Shown here in pieces: positions 12,651 to 23,755 of a stretch of 64,000 nucleotides of DNA. The translations under genes were made by a program, and so were the position numbers. The stretch lies in NCBI RefSeq assembly GCF_021134715.1, contig NC_060026.1, forward strand, positions 6,253,001 through 6,317,000. The letters run 5' to 3'. The stretch's first letter is position 1. Each line of letters starts with the position of its first letter. Origin of the DNA: Daphnia pulex (lineage: Eukaryota > Arthropoda > Branchiopoda > Diplostraca > Daphniidae). The notes beneath the pieces were generated by a model, which saw only the letters and a program-made list of their open reading frames with translations, had not been told where the DNA came from and searched no databases.

Positions 12651-14280
12651 TTCAGTGGTTTTTTTACAAAGTAAGAAACATAAAAATAGTCGTGTTTTCG
12701 AAACGATCAGACGACGCTTCAAAACTTGGTTGCGTTGCCAAGTTTGTAAATTGCAATGTTGCCATTCTAAAATCAACTTGATTTTTTTTTCCGAATCCCG
12801 GAAAGCGGAAATTCTGGAAAGAAGTAAATGTCAAACCATTCAAGTTTAACTAATAAGTAATCGGTGATAATCAAATAATTTATCTGTTCAAAGAATATGT
12901 TTTGACTGAGATTACCGTTTTGACGTTTTCATACAAAAATGTTACTCGATTATCATCCCCTAGATGGCGAGTCGACGGATCAATAAAAATGGTGTTCTAC
13001 AAAAGAGAGTCCTTTTTTGAAAAATCATCTAACGCGGGACTGCACCGAGTTTAATAAAGATAAAATTCCCATATAAAAACTACCTAATTTTAAGACATTT
13101 CTCATGTTTAATGTAATCGACAATAAGTAGCCTTTTTGAACTCAATATTTTCAATAGCATTCCAATGCTACTCATTTCACTACTAAACAATATTTAAGCG
13201 CATTCAAATACTCGAATGTTTTCAACTTCCATTCGTATTACTTTTATCATTTGATTTCCTATGAAAATCGGCAGGTATTGCCTGCCATATTACAACTACA
13301 GTATCGACTGCACTATCTACCGAGATTTCATAACCTTGTTCTAGTCTCTATATTTGAACTACCTCTGTTTGCTTACGAGCTCTGATTTTATGTCTACTTC
13401 CTGAAGTGCACCAGGAAAAGGCATAGAGGATTAGAGATATCGATTCTTTACTGCAGGGAACCGCCGTTTGTGGCACTTTTTAAAATCCTATTTCGCCTTT
13501 GATCATCTCAAATAAGAATAAATTAAAAGGAAATTATTAGTAGCATTATAAAACACCAGATAAAAGATATAAAATTTTACTTATTTCAAACCAATTTATC
13601 TGTGTCATTTGGACTGCAGGACGTCATCAACGAAAGATGACGCGGCACGTAAGCTGAAGCAAGAAACGCGAATCCTTAGGCCTTATTCTATTGTAATTAA
13701 ACATGTAGATGGCGATCGCTTTGAGAGCCTTTAATGAGAAGAAGTTGTTTTCTCTGTTCAAATCGTCCCTGTGAACGAATAGAAGAAGGATGATTGCCAA
13801 AAACTTTGTCGATTTGTTTTTTATTTGCTGGCTACAATAACTCTTTGTCAAGCCTTTAATGTAATTATCTTGGGTTATTTACTCTCTGCATTGGCTAGTA
13901 ACAATTGATGGGAGTAAAGGATAACTCGCAAAACATTACTATATCTCAAGCTAAAGTACGCAAACAAAACAGTCACAACGCTGTCTCCAGGGCAAAATGC
14001 CAAGATGTACTTGTACTTTGAAGTATCAAAATTGACAAAAAGTTGGTTTTTTCCCCGGTTTGCTATCAAAATTTCTCAACTTCACCAGGATAAAGGAAAA
14101 AATAAAAAGATATCGCTAAAAAAAAAAAAAAAAAAAATACCCATGGCCCATGACAAAGGAGCAAAAGGGGCCGAACGGCTTGCAGATAATTTATTTGTCA
14201 CGTATAAGGCTATCTAACGGTATTATTCAATTGATCGCAAACGGTTGTGCAATCTTTTTTCTGTGATTCACCTTTAGGTT
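12651..14280. other. Intergenic between THOC1 and the CLCA gene
   Basis: Divergent promoter region of THOC1 (minus) and the CLCA gene (plus). An A-run lies near 14120-14136. The small open frames seen here carry no motifs. No RNA gene or repeat family was recognised. Confidence 0.5.
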
Positions 14281-14285
14281 GCGTG

Positions 14286-14320
14286 TATATAAACTGGTCC
14301 GAAAATTTCACTTTTCAGTT
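14286..14320 (+). promoter_or_regulatory. Core promoter of the CLCA gene: TATA box plus initiator
   Basis: TATATAAA at 14286-14293 is followed about 30 bp downstream by TCAGTT (14315-14320), the arthropod initiator consensus. The start codon lies at 14351, leaving a 5' leader of about 35 nt. Spacing and match are good; transcription start itself is inferred. Confidence 0.7.
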
Positions 14321-14350
14321 CCACTTTATAGTTCCAAAAGCGACGACACC

Positions 14351-17300
14351 ATGGCGGTCTGTCATCATCGTCTTCTCTTGTTGCTGCTCTTTAGCTGCCT
14401 GTCTCTTCGCGCCATCGGCAGCCGAGTCAACATAACCAACAACGGCTATCGGGATATTGTCATAGCAATTTCACCTGATGTTCCCTCAGATCAAGCTGAT
14501 GATTTATTGGATAACATCAAGGTAACATTTTAGAGTTTCTTTCAAAGCTTTTACTATTCCTTGTTCTTGTTACAAAAGAATTTTATTATTTCTTCTTAAA
14601 GTTGTTAATCACTGAAGCTTCAGCTGATTTGTATGAAGCAACTCGGAATCGATCCTACATTGAATCAGTGAATATTCTGATCCCTCAGACGTGGGAAAAC
14701 GTCATAGCCAACGCCAGTACATGGGAAAATTTGCAAGTATACTTGAATAAATTTATCGCATAAAAAGGAGAAATTAATTCGCAAATGGCAAAATTTTATG
14801 AACTAAACCAGAATGCGGACATTCAAATCGACCTTCCGAACTGGAAATATGGAGAAAGACCATACACCGTGCAATTGGGCGGATGTGGCGATCCTGGCGA
14901 ATACATTCACTTGACGCCCAATTACGTCAAGAATTTCGATTCGGAATTCAACTTGTTTCAGTTTGGGCCAGCAGGTAGTGTTTATTTTGATATTGTACGT
15001 ACCTTAATTATAATTACAACAATGTAAAATTAATTTTAAATGACAGGCAAGGTTATCGTGAGAGAATGGGCTCGACTGCGTTACGGAGTGTTTGAGGAGC
15101 ACGGCTACACGGGCGACGAGTCAGCCTTCCCAATGTTCTACCGGTCAGCATCTGCCGGGCAACAAACGGCCGATTTGGTGCCTAATGTTTGCTCTGATGA
15201 GCCCGTTGACTTTACTTTTGATTACGGCTGTCATGTCGATCCGCAAACGGGCCTCTACGACTCAAATTGCACCTACAGTTTCACAGACCAGTTCAGACCA
15301 GGATCGTCCATCATGTCTGATTACAGGATGCTTAAATCGGTATTTTCCATTATTGAAAAGATTGCTTTTGAATTTCATTAACCCCGTCCATGGTTTTAGG
15401 CCATGCATTTTTGTGACGATGAGGGATCCAGTCTTCACAAACACAATCGAGAAGCACCCAATCAGCATAACGCAGTTTGCGACACGCAAAGTGTCTGGTC
15501 GGTGATTACACGTCACATCGATTTTGTCGAAAACAACAATTTGCCAGCCACCATCGCTGATTTGAAGCCAACATTTAATGTCGTCCGAGTTTTGAACGGA
15601 GCTCGTTACGTTCTCGTTACTGACGTGTCGGGCAGCATGGTCGATTATGTAAGCACATTGAATAATGAGTATTTACTATACGATTTCTATTATTTTACTA
15701 TGCGATTTTTTCTTTTAGAATCGTATTGGAAGGTTGTACGATTCGGCTCGACGTTGGATTCAGTATGACATTCCCGAAGGAACTTCGTTAGGGATCGTCA
15801 AGTTCCAGTAAATGAGGCTATAACTAAATATATTTAAAACTTTTTCATTAAATTCATCCTATTCTTTTTGTCCTTTTTGTCTTATATTCATAGTTCGTAT
15901 GCGACGGTGCTAAGTAACATGACTGTCGTAAACGATGAAACGCGGCAGCAACTGATGGACAAAGTTCCCAACAAAACAGAGGATAATACGTGTATCGGCT
16001 GCGGACTCCAAATGGCGATTGGCGTAACATTTCTGAATCCGAAATTCTCATTAAAAAGGAAAGTAGAATAGCTCATTCTAACATGAAGTTGTGGTGTTAT
16101 TAGATTTTGCACCCTGGTGGTAATGGAGGCGTCATCGTGTTGGTGACTGACGGCCTGGAGAATGAATATCCGTTCATAAGGGATGTAACTCCCGAACTGA
16201 TTGACGCAAAAATCCAAGTTGTTTCTATTGCTTTTGGGTAAAAATGTTGATGAAACAAGGAATTCAGCATACTGACTATTTATTTATTTATTATTTTTTT
16301 CTTGATAAAGACGCGACGCTGAAAATGAAATCGAAAATTTGGCGACCAAAACCAACGGGAAAAGTTATTTTATCAACGACAACGGCAACAACGACGAACT
16401 AAACGACGCATTTACAGGATCATTAACTTATCTACCGGCAGTTCCATCGGAGAACTTGACTGTCTTGTTGTTCCAGAAAAAATACCAAAAAGGCAATCAA
16501 TTCGAAGATTCCGTCATTGTCGACTTTACCGTCGGCCGAAATCTCACCTTCCGCACGGAATATACAAACAGAAATTACTTGCAGAACTTCACTGTCAAGT
16601 CACCAAGTGGTCAGGTGTACAACACGCTCATTTTTGACAATGCTGCCAAGCGGGCTTACATCGTGATTCCTGGCATTGCCGAAGAAGGTCCGTGGACTTT
16701 CTTCTTGACCGTCGGTTCCAGTACGACAGACTACGTCAATGTTATCGTCACGTCAAAATCGAGATCCAGCTCAACGGCCCCAATCACCGTGGAATGTTCG
16801 GTCCCTAGTGGAACAGTCGTCGTGGATGCTGCCATCGCACCTGTCCGGCTAGTGGCTGTCGTCCAACAAGGACGAAATCGCGTCATCGGTGCCAACGTTC
16901 AGTAAACAACACCTTTGCTTTTATTGTAATACAAATAACAACATACTATATGTCGCTGAATAATTGCGGGCGATTAATAACCGGAGCCTTGTCATGAGTC
17001 ACTAAATGTTGACCCAGCAAAGTTTTTTTTTAATTCTCGTAAATTGATTTTAGGGCCTACGTGGAGAGACCTGACACTGCTATTCAAGTGATTGATTTGG
17101 TGGATACTGGGGTCGGAGCCGACACATCCAAGAGCGACGGAATTTATTCCCGCTACTACATAGATCTTTCGAACGCAGGGCGTTACACTTTGGTGTGTGT
17201 CGTCAATAGCACGGAGTCGTCCTACATCGACGATGGCATGGGTCAGTTACAACGTACTACAATGGGAGATTTCGATCGAGTTCAATCCGGTGGCACGTTC

Positions 17301-18151
17301 AGGGTAACGCGTATAAGTAAAATGTGTGTTTAAAAAATGTAAATTTGATTTCAATGTTGGGGTATTGTTTCAGGTGGAAAAGCCTTTAACGCCATCCTAT
17401 TCTTATCCACCAAGTCGTGTGACGGATTTAAAAGTCGTTGCTACGGAGGTCGACAGTACGTCGCTGACAATCGAGTGGACGGCACCTGGACAAGAACTCG
17501 ATAACGGAACTGGTATTTGCTAATGAGTTTAGACAACCTGATATGAATTTTACACTCTTTCCTTGTTACGTAATGCAGCAACTGAGTATCAGATAAAATA
17601 TTCTGATGTATTCGACAACCTGTTGGACAACAATTTCAATTCCGACTTGCCGGTGCAATTCGGTCAGGGGGACGTCCTCGACGGCAGTCTGCAACCTCTC
17701 GAGTCGGGTAGCAAACAGCGCGTGTCTCTTGCTCTTCCGAAGAAGTCTGAGAACGTGACGTACTTCATCGCTCTGAGAGCCACCAACAATAGGAACGTGG
17801 CGAGCAACACTTCCAACGTCGTATCCGTCAAAATAGTTTTTGTTCAACAGCCGGAAACACAACCACCAACAACGAGACCAACCGTAACCCCAATCATGTC
17901 CTCTACGACAAAATCGAATTCATCAACATCCACTTGGTCTCCTCAGACAACAACCATAGCTGGTATATTTTGTTAAACGCCATTCAATGATAAGAACGTA
18001 GGCTAACTGCAGATGATCTTGTTGAATTATAGGAAGCAACAGCGGACTAACGAGTTCCAATGACCTGCTTCTCTTACTTATGACCTGCTTATCTGTTCTT
18101 TCGATATCGAAAGTCCATTCGGTCGTATCGAGTTGGATCAATCGTGACTGA
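14351..18151 (+). CDS. CLCA-family protein with zinc site lost
   Basis: Calcium-activated chloride channel regulator family: secreted or surface proteins, normally self-cleaving metalloproteases. Thirteen in-frame exons (948 aa): 14351-14521, 14602-14736, 14812-14974, 15047-15339, 15400-15648, 15719-15807, 15894-16023, 16104-16237, 16311-16901, 17054-17303, 17374-17512, 17579-17962, 18033-18151. Visible are a signal peptide (aa 1-23), the CLCA N-domain (GGCGDPGEYIHLTPNYV), a von Willebrand A domain with MIDAS motif TDVSGSM (about aa 328) and VTDGLEN, a fibronectin-III-like stretch (RVTDLKVVATEVDSTSLTIE), a Ser/Thr-rich stalk and a hydrophobic tail that might anchor it. The family HEXXH zinc motif reads REWAR (R162, R166), so protease activity is probably absent. 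AATAAA at 18331 may be the poly(A) signal. Confidence 0.93.
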
Positions 18152-19071
18152 GCTATTGAATTTGCCAACGATTTTTAACGAATTTTATAATTTAGTGGCT
18201 TATGAGAAAAAGGATATTATTAGAGAAACAAATCATTTTTCAATAGCGCTTGATGCCTTATTATTAGTCTTCCGAATACAATCAATGCCAAAAAAATGTC
18301 ATGCACCTGTTTAGCTAAGTTAAGCAGAGCAATAAATTCAAACGAAACATTAATATTTTCGATTCATCAACATAAATTCTAATTACTGGTTACCCGTTTT
18401 GATTTAAACTTAGGTAAGATACGAAGTTTATCATGAAAGTAATAAAAGTTGTCGGTGATTAGTAGCATAACGAAGGCGACGGATGACGAAAAAAAAAAAA
18501 TATATATCCCCGAAGCAGCGTATTATATTATACGTGAACTTGAACGTGAATTTAATCCACAACACAGAGGAAATAAAAAATCAGAATAAAATTATTTATA
18601 TCCCTATACACTAATATGGCAGCTGTTGGCAGTCGGTTTTCGCAGTTTCTTTTCCACGGGTCGAGCTTTTAAAAAAAGTTATCTGTTTTCAAATGTCTGA
18701 ACCGACCAACGCCACCTCTGCTTGAGTTTGTTAAAGCTTGTCAAAGAGCGACACCAGCACACCTGTGGGACAAATCACGAAAGATCACCTATTGCGGTTG
18801 ACGACGGTTGACGTTCTCGACGGTCTCAGACCAAGATTTTTTTTCATATTCATTCAGGACTACAGGGAATCCAACGTGATCTCATTCTGGCGTGAGTGTT
18901 TGACGCGTTGTTTAATCGTTTAAATCCTACATAACACGCCGGTATTCTTACATTTTATTGCTTAATCTGAAGCTGTTTGCATCCTTGAAATTTTAGTGTA
19001 AATATTGTATGATAGTTTTTAATAGGTTTAGAGAAATTAAAATCGTAAGACAAGACGTCAAGTTAGATACG
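18152..19071. other. Intergenic between CLCA and RING genes
   Basis: Contains the probable CLCA poly(A) signal (AATAAA, 18331-18336) and an A/(TA)n tract near 18488-18507. The 5' leader of the RING gene presumably starts somewhere in 18600-19070, but no clear TATA or initiator was identified. Confidence 0.5.
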
Positions 19072-20975
19072 ATGGCTACCTCCGTCGTCCACGAGGCCGA
19101 CGATCTCAATACTTGTGCCGTGTGTTTCGAACAGTACAATTTCGTTGATCGTCTGCCGAAATTCCTCAGCTGCCTGCACACCTTCTGCATCAGCTGTCTT
19201 GGAGTAAATATTCAATTCTGCTTACTGTAATGAACTTTAGTTTTGATTTATGATTTTAACAAATGTTTCTGTCATTGTTTTGAAAGAAAATGCTATTAGA
19301 TTCTTCTTCGATGACGATTATTTGCCCAGCATGTCGTACACTGACTTCTCCCGGAGGTGGTCTAGTCAGCCTAAGAACTAACGAACACGCTCTTCGAGTT
19401 TTAGAGCTTCAAGAAAAAATTATCAACCTTAATTGTTCTAACCGCAGGTCAATATATGTCTAGATTTTTCGTGAAATTAGTGAAAAATATTTTTCGTTTA
19501 ATTCTACTTGCAGACAGCCGGCGTGGTGTCATACTTGCGACGAACTAGCAAGTCTTTCTTGTCAATTAGCCATGCACTCGATCACACCGTTAGGCAATGA
19601 CGTCGTTGAGAAACACCTGTCGCAGAATCAGAAGAATAAAGTGCAGCTGAATCTGTCTTACGGTAACAAATAACTTCGCTTTTACCTTTTAAAAAGTAAA
19701 ACCTATTACGTGTCTTTATCCTTGTGTCAAGCATTGGGACGTCGAATGGAAATCGATTCGTATTTAAAGTCTATGAAACAGAGTATATCGATTTTAGATA
19801 AGCACGTGGCTCAGCTTAAAGAGGATAATGCAGTACAAATCAGCTTAGTTGAAGGTAGCATTGTGATGTCCAAATTGTCATTTTCATTCATATCAGTGGA
19901 AAAATATGTTGCTAACGCGTTTTATCGCAGGAATTTTGCACGAAATGGAAGCTCAGCAAGATGGTTCAAGAAGTAATCTTAAGTACCAACGGCCGAGTAA
20001 TCAAACCGTCGAAGATGAAGCTGAGTCTGCCTACTCGTCAGCGTTATCCCTTGCTCAAACATTCGAAGGAGCCAAAAACGTTCTCATTTCTATGAACGTC
20101 GAGACAGTCGACGGAAAAATGGCACCGTCCCTACCCTGGCTCAATCGCATTAAACTGTGTCTCATGAATCAAATCGACGACAAGGCGGTCAATGCTGCGG
20201 GACTCAATATCCTCTCTTTTATTCTCCTTCTTCAGCTTCAGCAAAACCGTCAACAACAGCAAATCAATGTCCCTGTGTCCTCGTCGTCGAGCTCTTTGCC
20301 ATCCAACAGCAACAACAGCAACACAGTTTCGGTGCTTCGTTCCCTTCTTTGCCCGCAACAGCTGTATCCCAATCATCAATACTGCTCCATGACGGTAGAA
20401 GTCAACTTTGACAGGGTAATATTTATAAGCCTTAAAAGAGTGCAAATTTATTAATGTAATGCTGAATGATTAGAAAGCAACGCTGCTCTTTCAACTGGCT
20501 CCCCAAGCCTCTTCTGAGCTGAAGAGCATCTTTATCCGTTCGTTCTCATCGACTTACGCTAGCTATTTTCAGTCGGTTGTGGTCAAGGTAATTGTTAGTT
20601 TGTTTTGGTTTGCCTGTTCGTTTGTTATATTTCACATCTTGAAAATTTGTTGTCCAGGCCGGAATCAGTCTCTTCGTTGTTTTCGGATCGCCTTACAACA
20701 GTCGGAGTTTAATGACATTTCAAACCGAGAACGCTTATTACCAACGTCCTTTTATCATGGAACGAGGTGACGTTGGTCTTTACTACAGCAATGGACCCCA
20801 ACACAACGGTGTGTCTGATATGGTCATTTTACTGGCGCCGTTTTCGGATCGCAACGTGAGGCGAGCTCCACTCGTGGCTCGTTTGGTGAATGGTCTCGAA
20901 TTCTGTCACTCTCTGAGTCATTTGAAGTTGCACGAGAGAGCGTCCTGCAAAGTGGTTCACTGCGGAGTTTTTTAA
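19072..20975 (+). CDS. RING finger protein with degenerate cyclophilin-like C-terminus
   Basis: Probable E3 ubiquitin ligase. Seven exons in frame give 493 aa: 19072-19203, 19287-19447, 19514-19662, 19732-19854, 19931-20415, 20474-20587, 20658-20975. A C3HC4 RING lies at about aa 14-65 (CAVCFEQ ... CLHTFCISC ... CPACR), followed by a partial B-box-like Cys/His cluster (CHTCDELASLSCQLAMH) and a probable coiled coil (about aa 150-190). The mid-region holds a Gln/Ser/Asn-rich linker. The last 150 residues follow the cyclophilin fold pattern: FDRKATLLFQLAP (family: GRIxFELFP), GDVGLYYSNGPQHNG (GxLSMANAGPNTNG), then ARLVNGLEF and KVVHCG (VVIxDCG). The usual catalytic arginine and FHR motif are not visible, so isomerase activity is doubtful. 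Family name not recognised. Confidence 0.85.
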
Positions 20976-21008
20976 ATCTCAATAATAACTGACTCAACAT
21001 TTTTTAAT

Positions 21009-21560
21009 ACTAATTTGACACGTACAAATTTTGAGGACAAAGTAGATATTCTGCAGTGCTAGATATCAATAATATGTCAACTCTTTTTATGTATTAGTAC
21101 TTCGTAGGTACGCTGCCCTTACCTTCGAACATTTGATCTATTACTTGCACTGTACATTTAACGAAATTTGAATATGTAATTAGCGTGATGACCCTTCAAA
21201 GCATTTGCTTGCATGTATTTTATAAGAATGTGTAGCTTGTAATAACAAACTTGGTGATTTCATTATAAAATTGAATTGTGAGTTAACCACTAATTTGACA
21301 CGTACAAATTTTGTGGACAAACTATATTATGCAGTGCTAGATAACAACAACATGCCAACTCTTCCTCATATTAATAATGATTAGGTACCTTCATAATAAC
21401 GATCTGCACTGCACTTATTGTACATTTGACTAAATTGGAAAATGTGTTTAGTATGTTGATTCCCAAAGCATGTGTGCATGCATTTTATAAAGCTAGTGTG
21501 TAAATTGTAATAACAAATTTTGTGATTACACTACAAACATGGTATAGGAGTTTAGTGTTA
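21009..21560. repeat. Two-copy tandem duplication, unit about 285 bp
   Basis: The first copy begins ACTAATTTGACACGTACAAA near 21009 and the second near 21290. Both continue through 'gtgctagata', 'gccaactctt' or variant, and 'gcattttataa..tgtgta..ttgtaataacaaa'. They differ by many substitutions and small gaps. They lie just downstream of the RING gene and may overlap its 3' UTR. Confidence 0.8.
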
Positions 21561-21830
21561 AGAGCACTCCTATCTTGTCGTCGTTTACAGGATTGTAGTT
21601 GGCGCTGCTAAGCAATGCGGTCGAGATTGTTAAGGAGGTATAGGGAAAAATCATGTTTTAGGGGTACTATTTAATTTTAGAATTAAGTTAGGGAAACGAA
21701 AAATTTAATTTATATAGATTATACCTAATCTTCTATTGCTCGTTTATTAAAATACTCCATAATCATCAATCGACAATTTTATATTTTATATTTTGTGGAC
21801 CGCTTATTTCGCCAGCGGTGTTTTCCATTA

Positions 21831-23008
21831 TTAAGGGGGGTATAAAAAGCGCGGGGAATTTCCCCTCCCATAGCCTACAACGAAAGAGCCACCCAGCGGA
21901 GGAAAGGCTTCCCCCTTCCCCCCCACCATTGCCAGAAGGCAGCTGATGTCATTCACCCTTTCCATCCCTCTTCTTACCCCACCACTCCTTCCCGCCTTTT
22001 GCTGCCTAATGATCGGGGGAGGGAAGGGGGAACTGGGAAATTTTCCTCCCCCCCCCCCAACAAACAAGAAAGACTCTCTCTGTTGCGTCAATATAGCGAG
22101 AATAAGAAACCAAACGGTTGACATCGTTGGCCGTCGTCGTCGATCGGATCAAATTGGTCGACGCCAACTCCAGCTGCAATAGCGTGAAGCGCCCGATTTA
22201 TTCGATGCGGATGGGCAAGTGGTTGGCCGCGGGACAACCAGAGAGAATCCCGTCTCTCTTCAACAGCACGGGGAAACTATACACAAGTAGGCCTATATGT
22301 AGCCTATAGTATAAATAAGTAATATACTTAAAAGATATCGTCAAAAAGAAAGAAGAAGAAGAACGAGTATTGGTCGATAGCTCCGATTGGCGTTTGTTTC
22401 CGATATCATCAAAGCGCATACACATTAGCGGGGAACAACCCATGCTAATACAGGGAAAAAACCATAACGTCTGTTAGTCAAGGGTTTCCCGTGACGTTCG
22501 GTATGCTTTTACGAAAGAGGAGCAGAAAAAAAGCGGGTTACATAGGGAAGAAATTTGAACCGCCAAAAATTTAGCAACCAAATTACACTAACCAAATAAT
22601 AAAAAAAATTATCGGTTAAACAAAATAAATGCATTATCTTATTTAAAAAACCGAAAAATGCATTTTCTGTTCACATTTACTTAGTTAAAAACTCACAGAT
22701 CCTCCCCAACTCTCTCTATTTAAAATTAGGCGCTTAGGATGCAGCGTTGCCATTTTCACAATTTACTGAAATTTCGTAAAATTTCTTACACACCGACGTC
22801 TGATGGCCCCAAGGCCCCAGATTATGACGTCTGTCTGTCGGAAATTAAATAAAGTTGATATCCCTCTATTTTTTAAGATATAATTTGGGCTTGCTAAACA
22901 AAGTGTATTTTTTTACCTTTCCCGCCGACTTCGGGATCGCGTCACGCTTGAACCGCCCAGCCGCCAGTCGACAGACGTGGCTTTTCGTGTGTGTCATACC
23001 CCCCTTAA
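21831..23008. mobile_element. TTAA-flanked element with short G-rich TIRs
   Basis: TTAA followed by GGGGGGTAT (21831-21843) is mirrored by ATACCCCCC then TTAA (22996-23008). TTAA target duplications are typical of piggyBac-type transposition, but the G-rich tip differs from common piggyBac ends and no transposase is present. The interior has a GC/purine-rich section at 21840-22070 and no recognised gene. Confidence 0.55.
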
Positions 23009-23755
23009 CCATATTTTAGCATCAAACCTTCTTCTAAACCATTGCCATTTTTTTGGCGCCCAGCTCCCAGACTAAAAGCTCATTTATTGGTTTTTATAAA
23101 AAACTATAAATATTTACACAATAAATTAAATGAAAATTTGTTTTTTCATCCTATCGTTTTTTATTAATTTAAATATCTTCCCCACCGAATCTATCGGTAG
23201 CTTTTGAACTGCAGATTCTCCTAAAAATTACCTTTATTTTGGTATAAGAAAATCGAAATTAACACGCAGTTTCAGATTTGATGCGTTTTTTTACAGATTG
23301 ACTGTACTATAATTATAACGTGGTGGCCATGGCTGAAATAAATGAAAAATGAAAATTTTGCGGAAACAGGAATTTAAAATGTGACTTTCGTAAAATGGCA
23401 ACGCATGTGACCTAGGTATAGGCAGCTGAGGGTGGGTGGATGGCTCGAACAAAATTGACACCCGGGTGAATCTGTGCTCCGTGGCCGTAACTGTAGAAGG
23501 CTATGGGAATGTCGAGACTTTGGACGAAACTCGAGTAGCTCCATATTTTCATAAAATAAAAAAAAGAGAAAAATTAATAAATATTCCAACATAGATACAA
23601 TAAAAGATGCTACATGGTGATAAGAAAAAATAAATATTTACTGGAGATGATTCATTTCAACTTAAAATGCAACATCTCCAATGTTTGTTTTTAAAATCAT
23701 AGCCATAGACGAGAGCACGTAAGAATTGAAGTGTTGGAAATTATTTTTTTTTACA
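23009..23755. other. Non-coding stretch
   Basis: AT-rich, no recognised gene or repeat. The minus-strand frame at 23374-23592 has no motif. Confidence 0.45.

Noticed and set aside
12651..12849. THOC1 start at the upstream ATG (MATLQFTNLATQ...) near 12765
   Set aside because: Its only usable donors give the wrong phase for the next exon, whereas the ATG at 12650 gives phase 0 and matches the family N-terminus.
19072..20975. PPIL2 orthologue
   Set aside because: The N-terminus has all RING cysteines and histidine, with a B-box-like cluster and coiled coil; PPIL2 has a U-box, and its cyclophilin domain is well conserved.
21835..22070. GC-rich promoter or CpG island
   Set aside because: It lies inside a TTAA-flanked repeat element, and no gene starts there; its skew comes from G and C runs.
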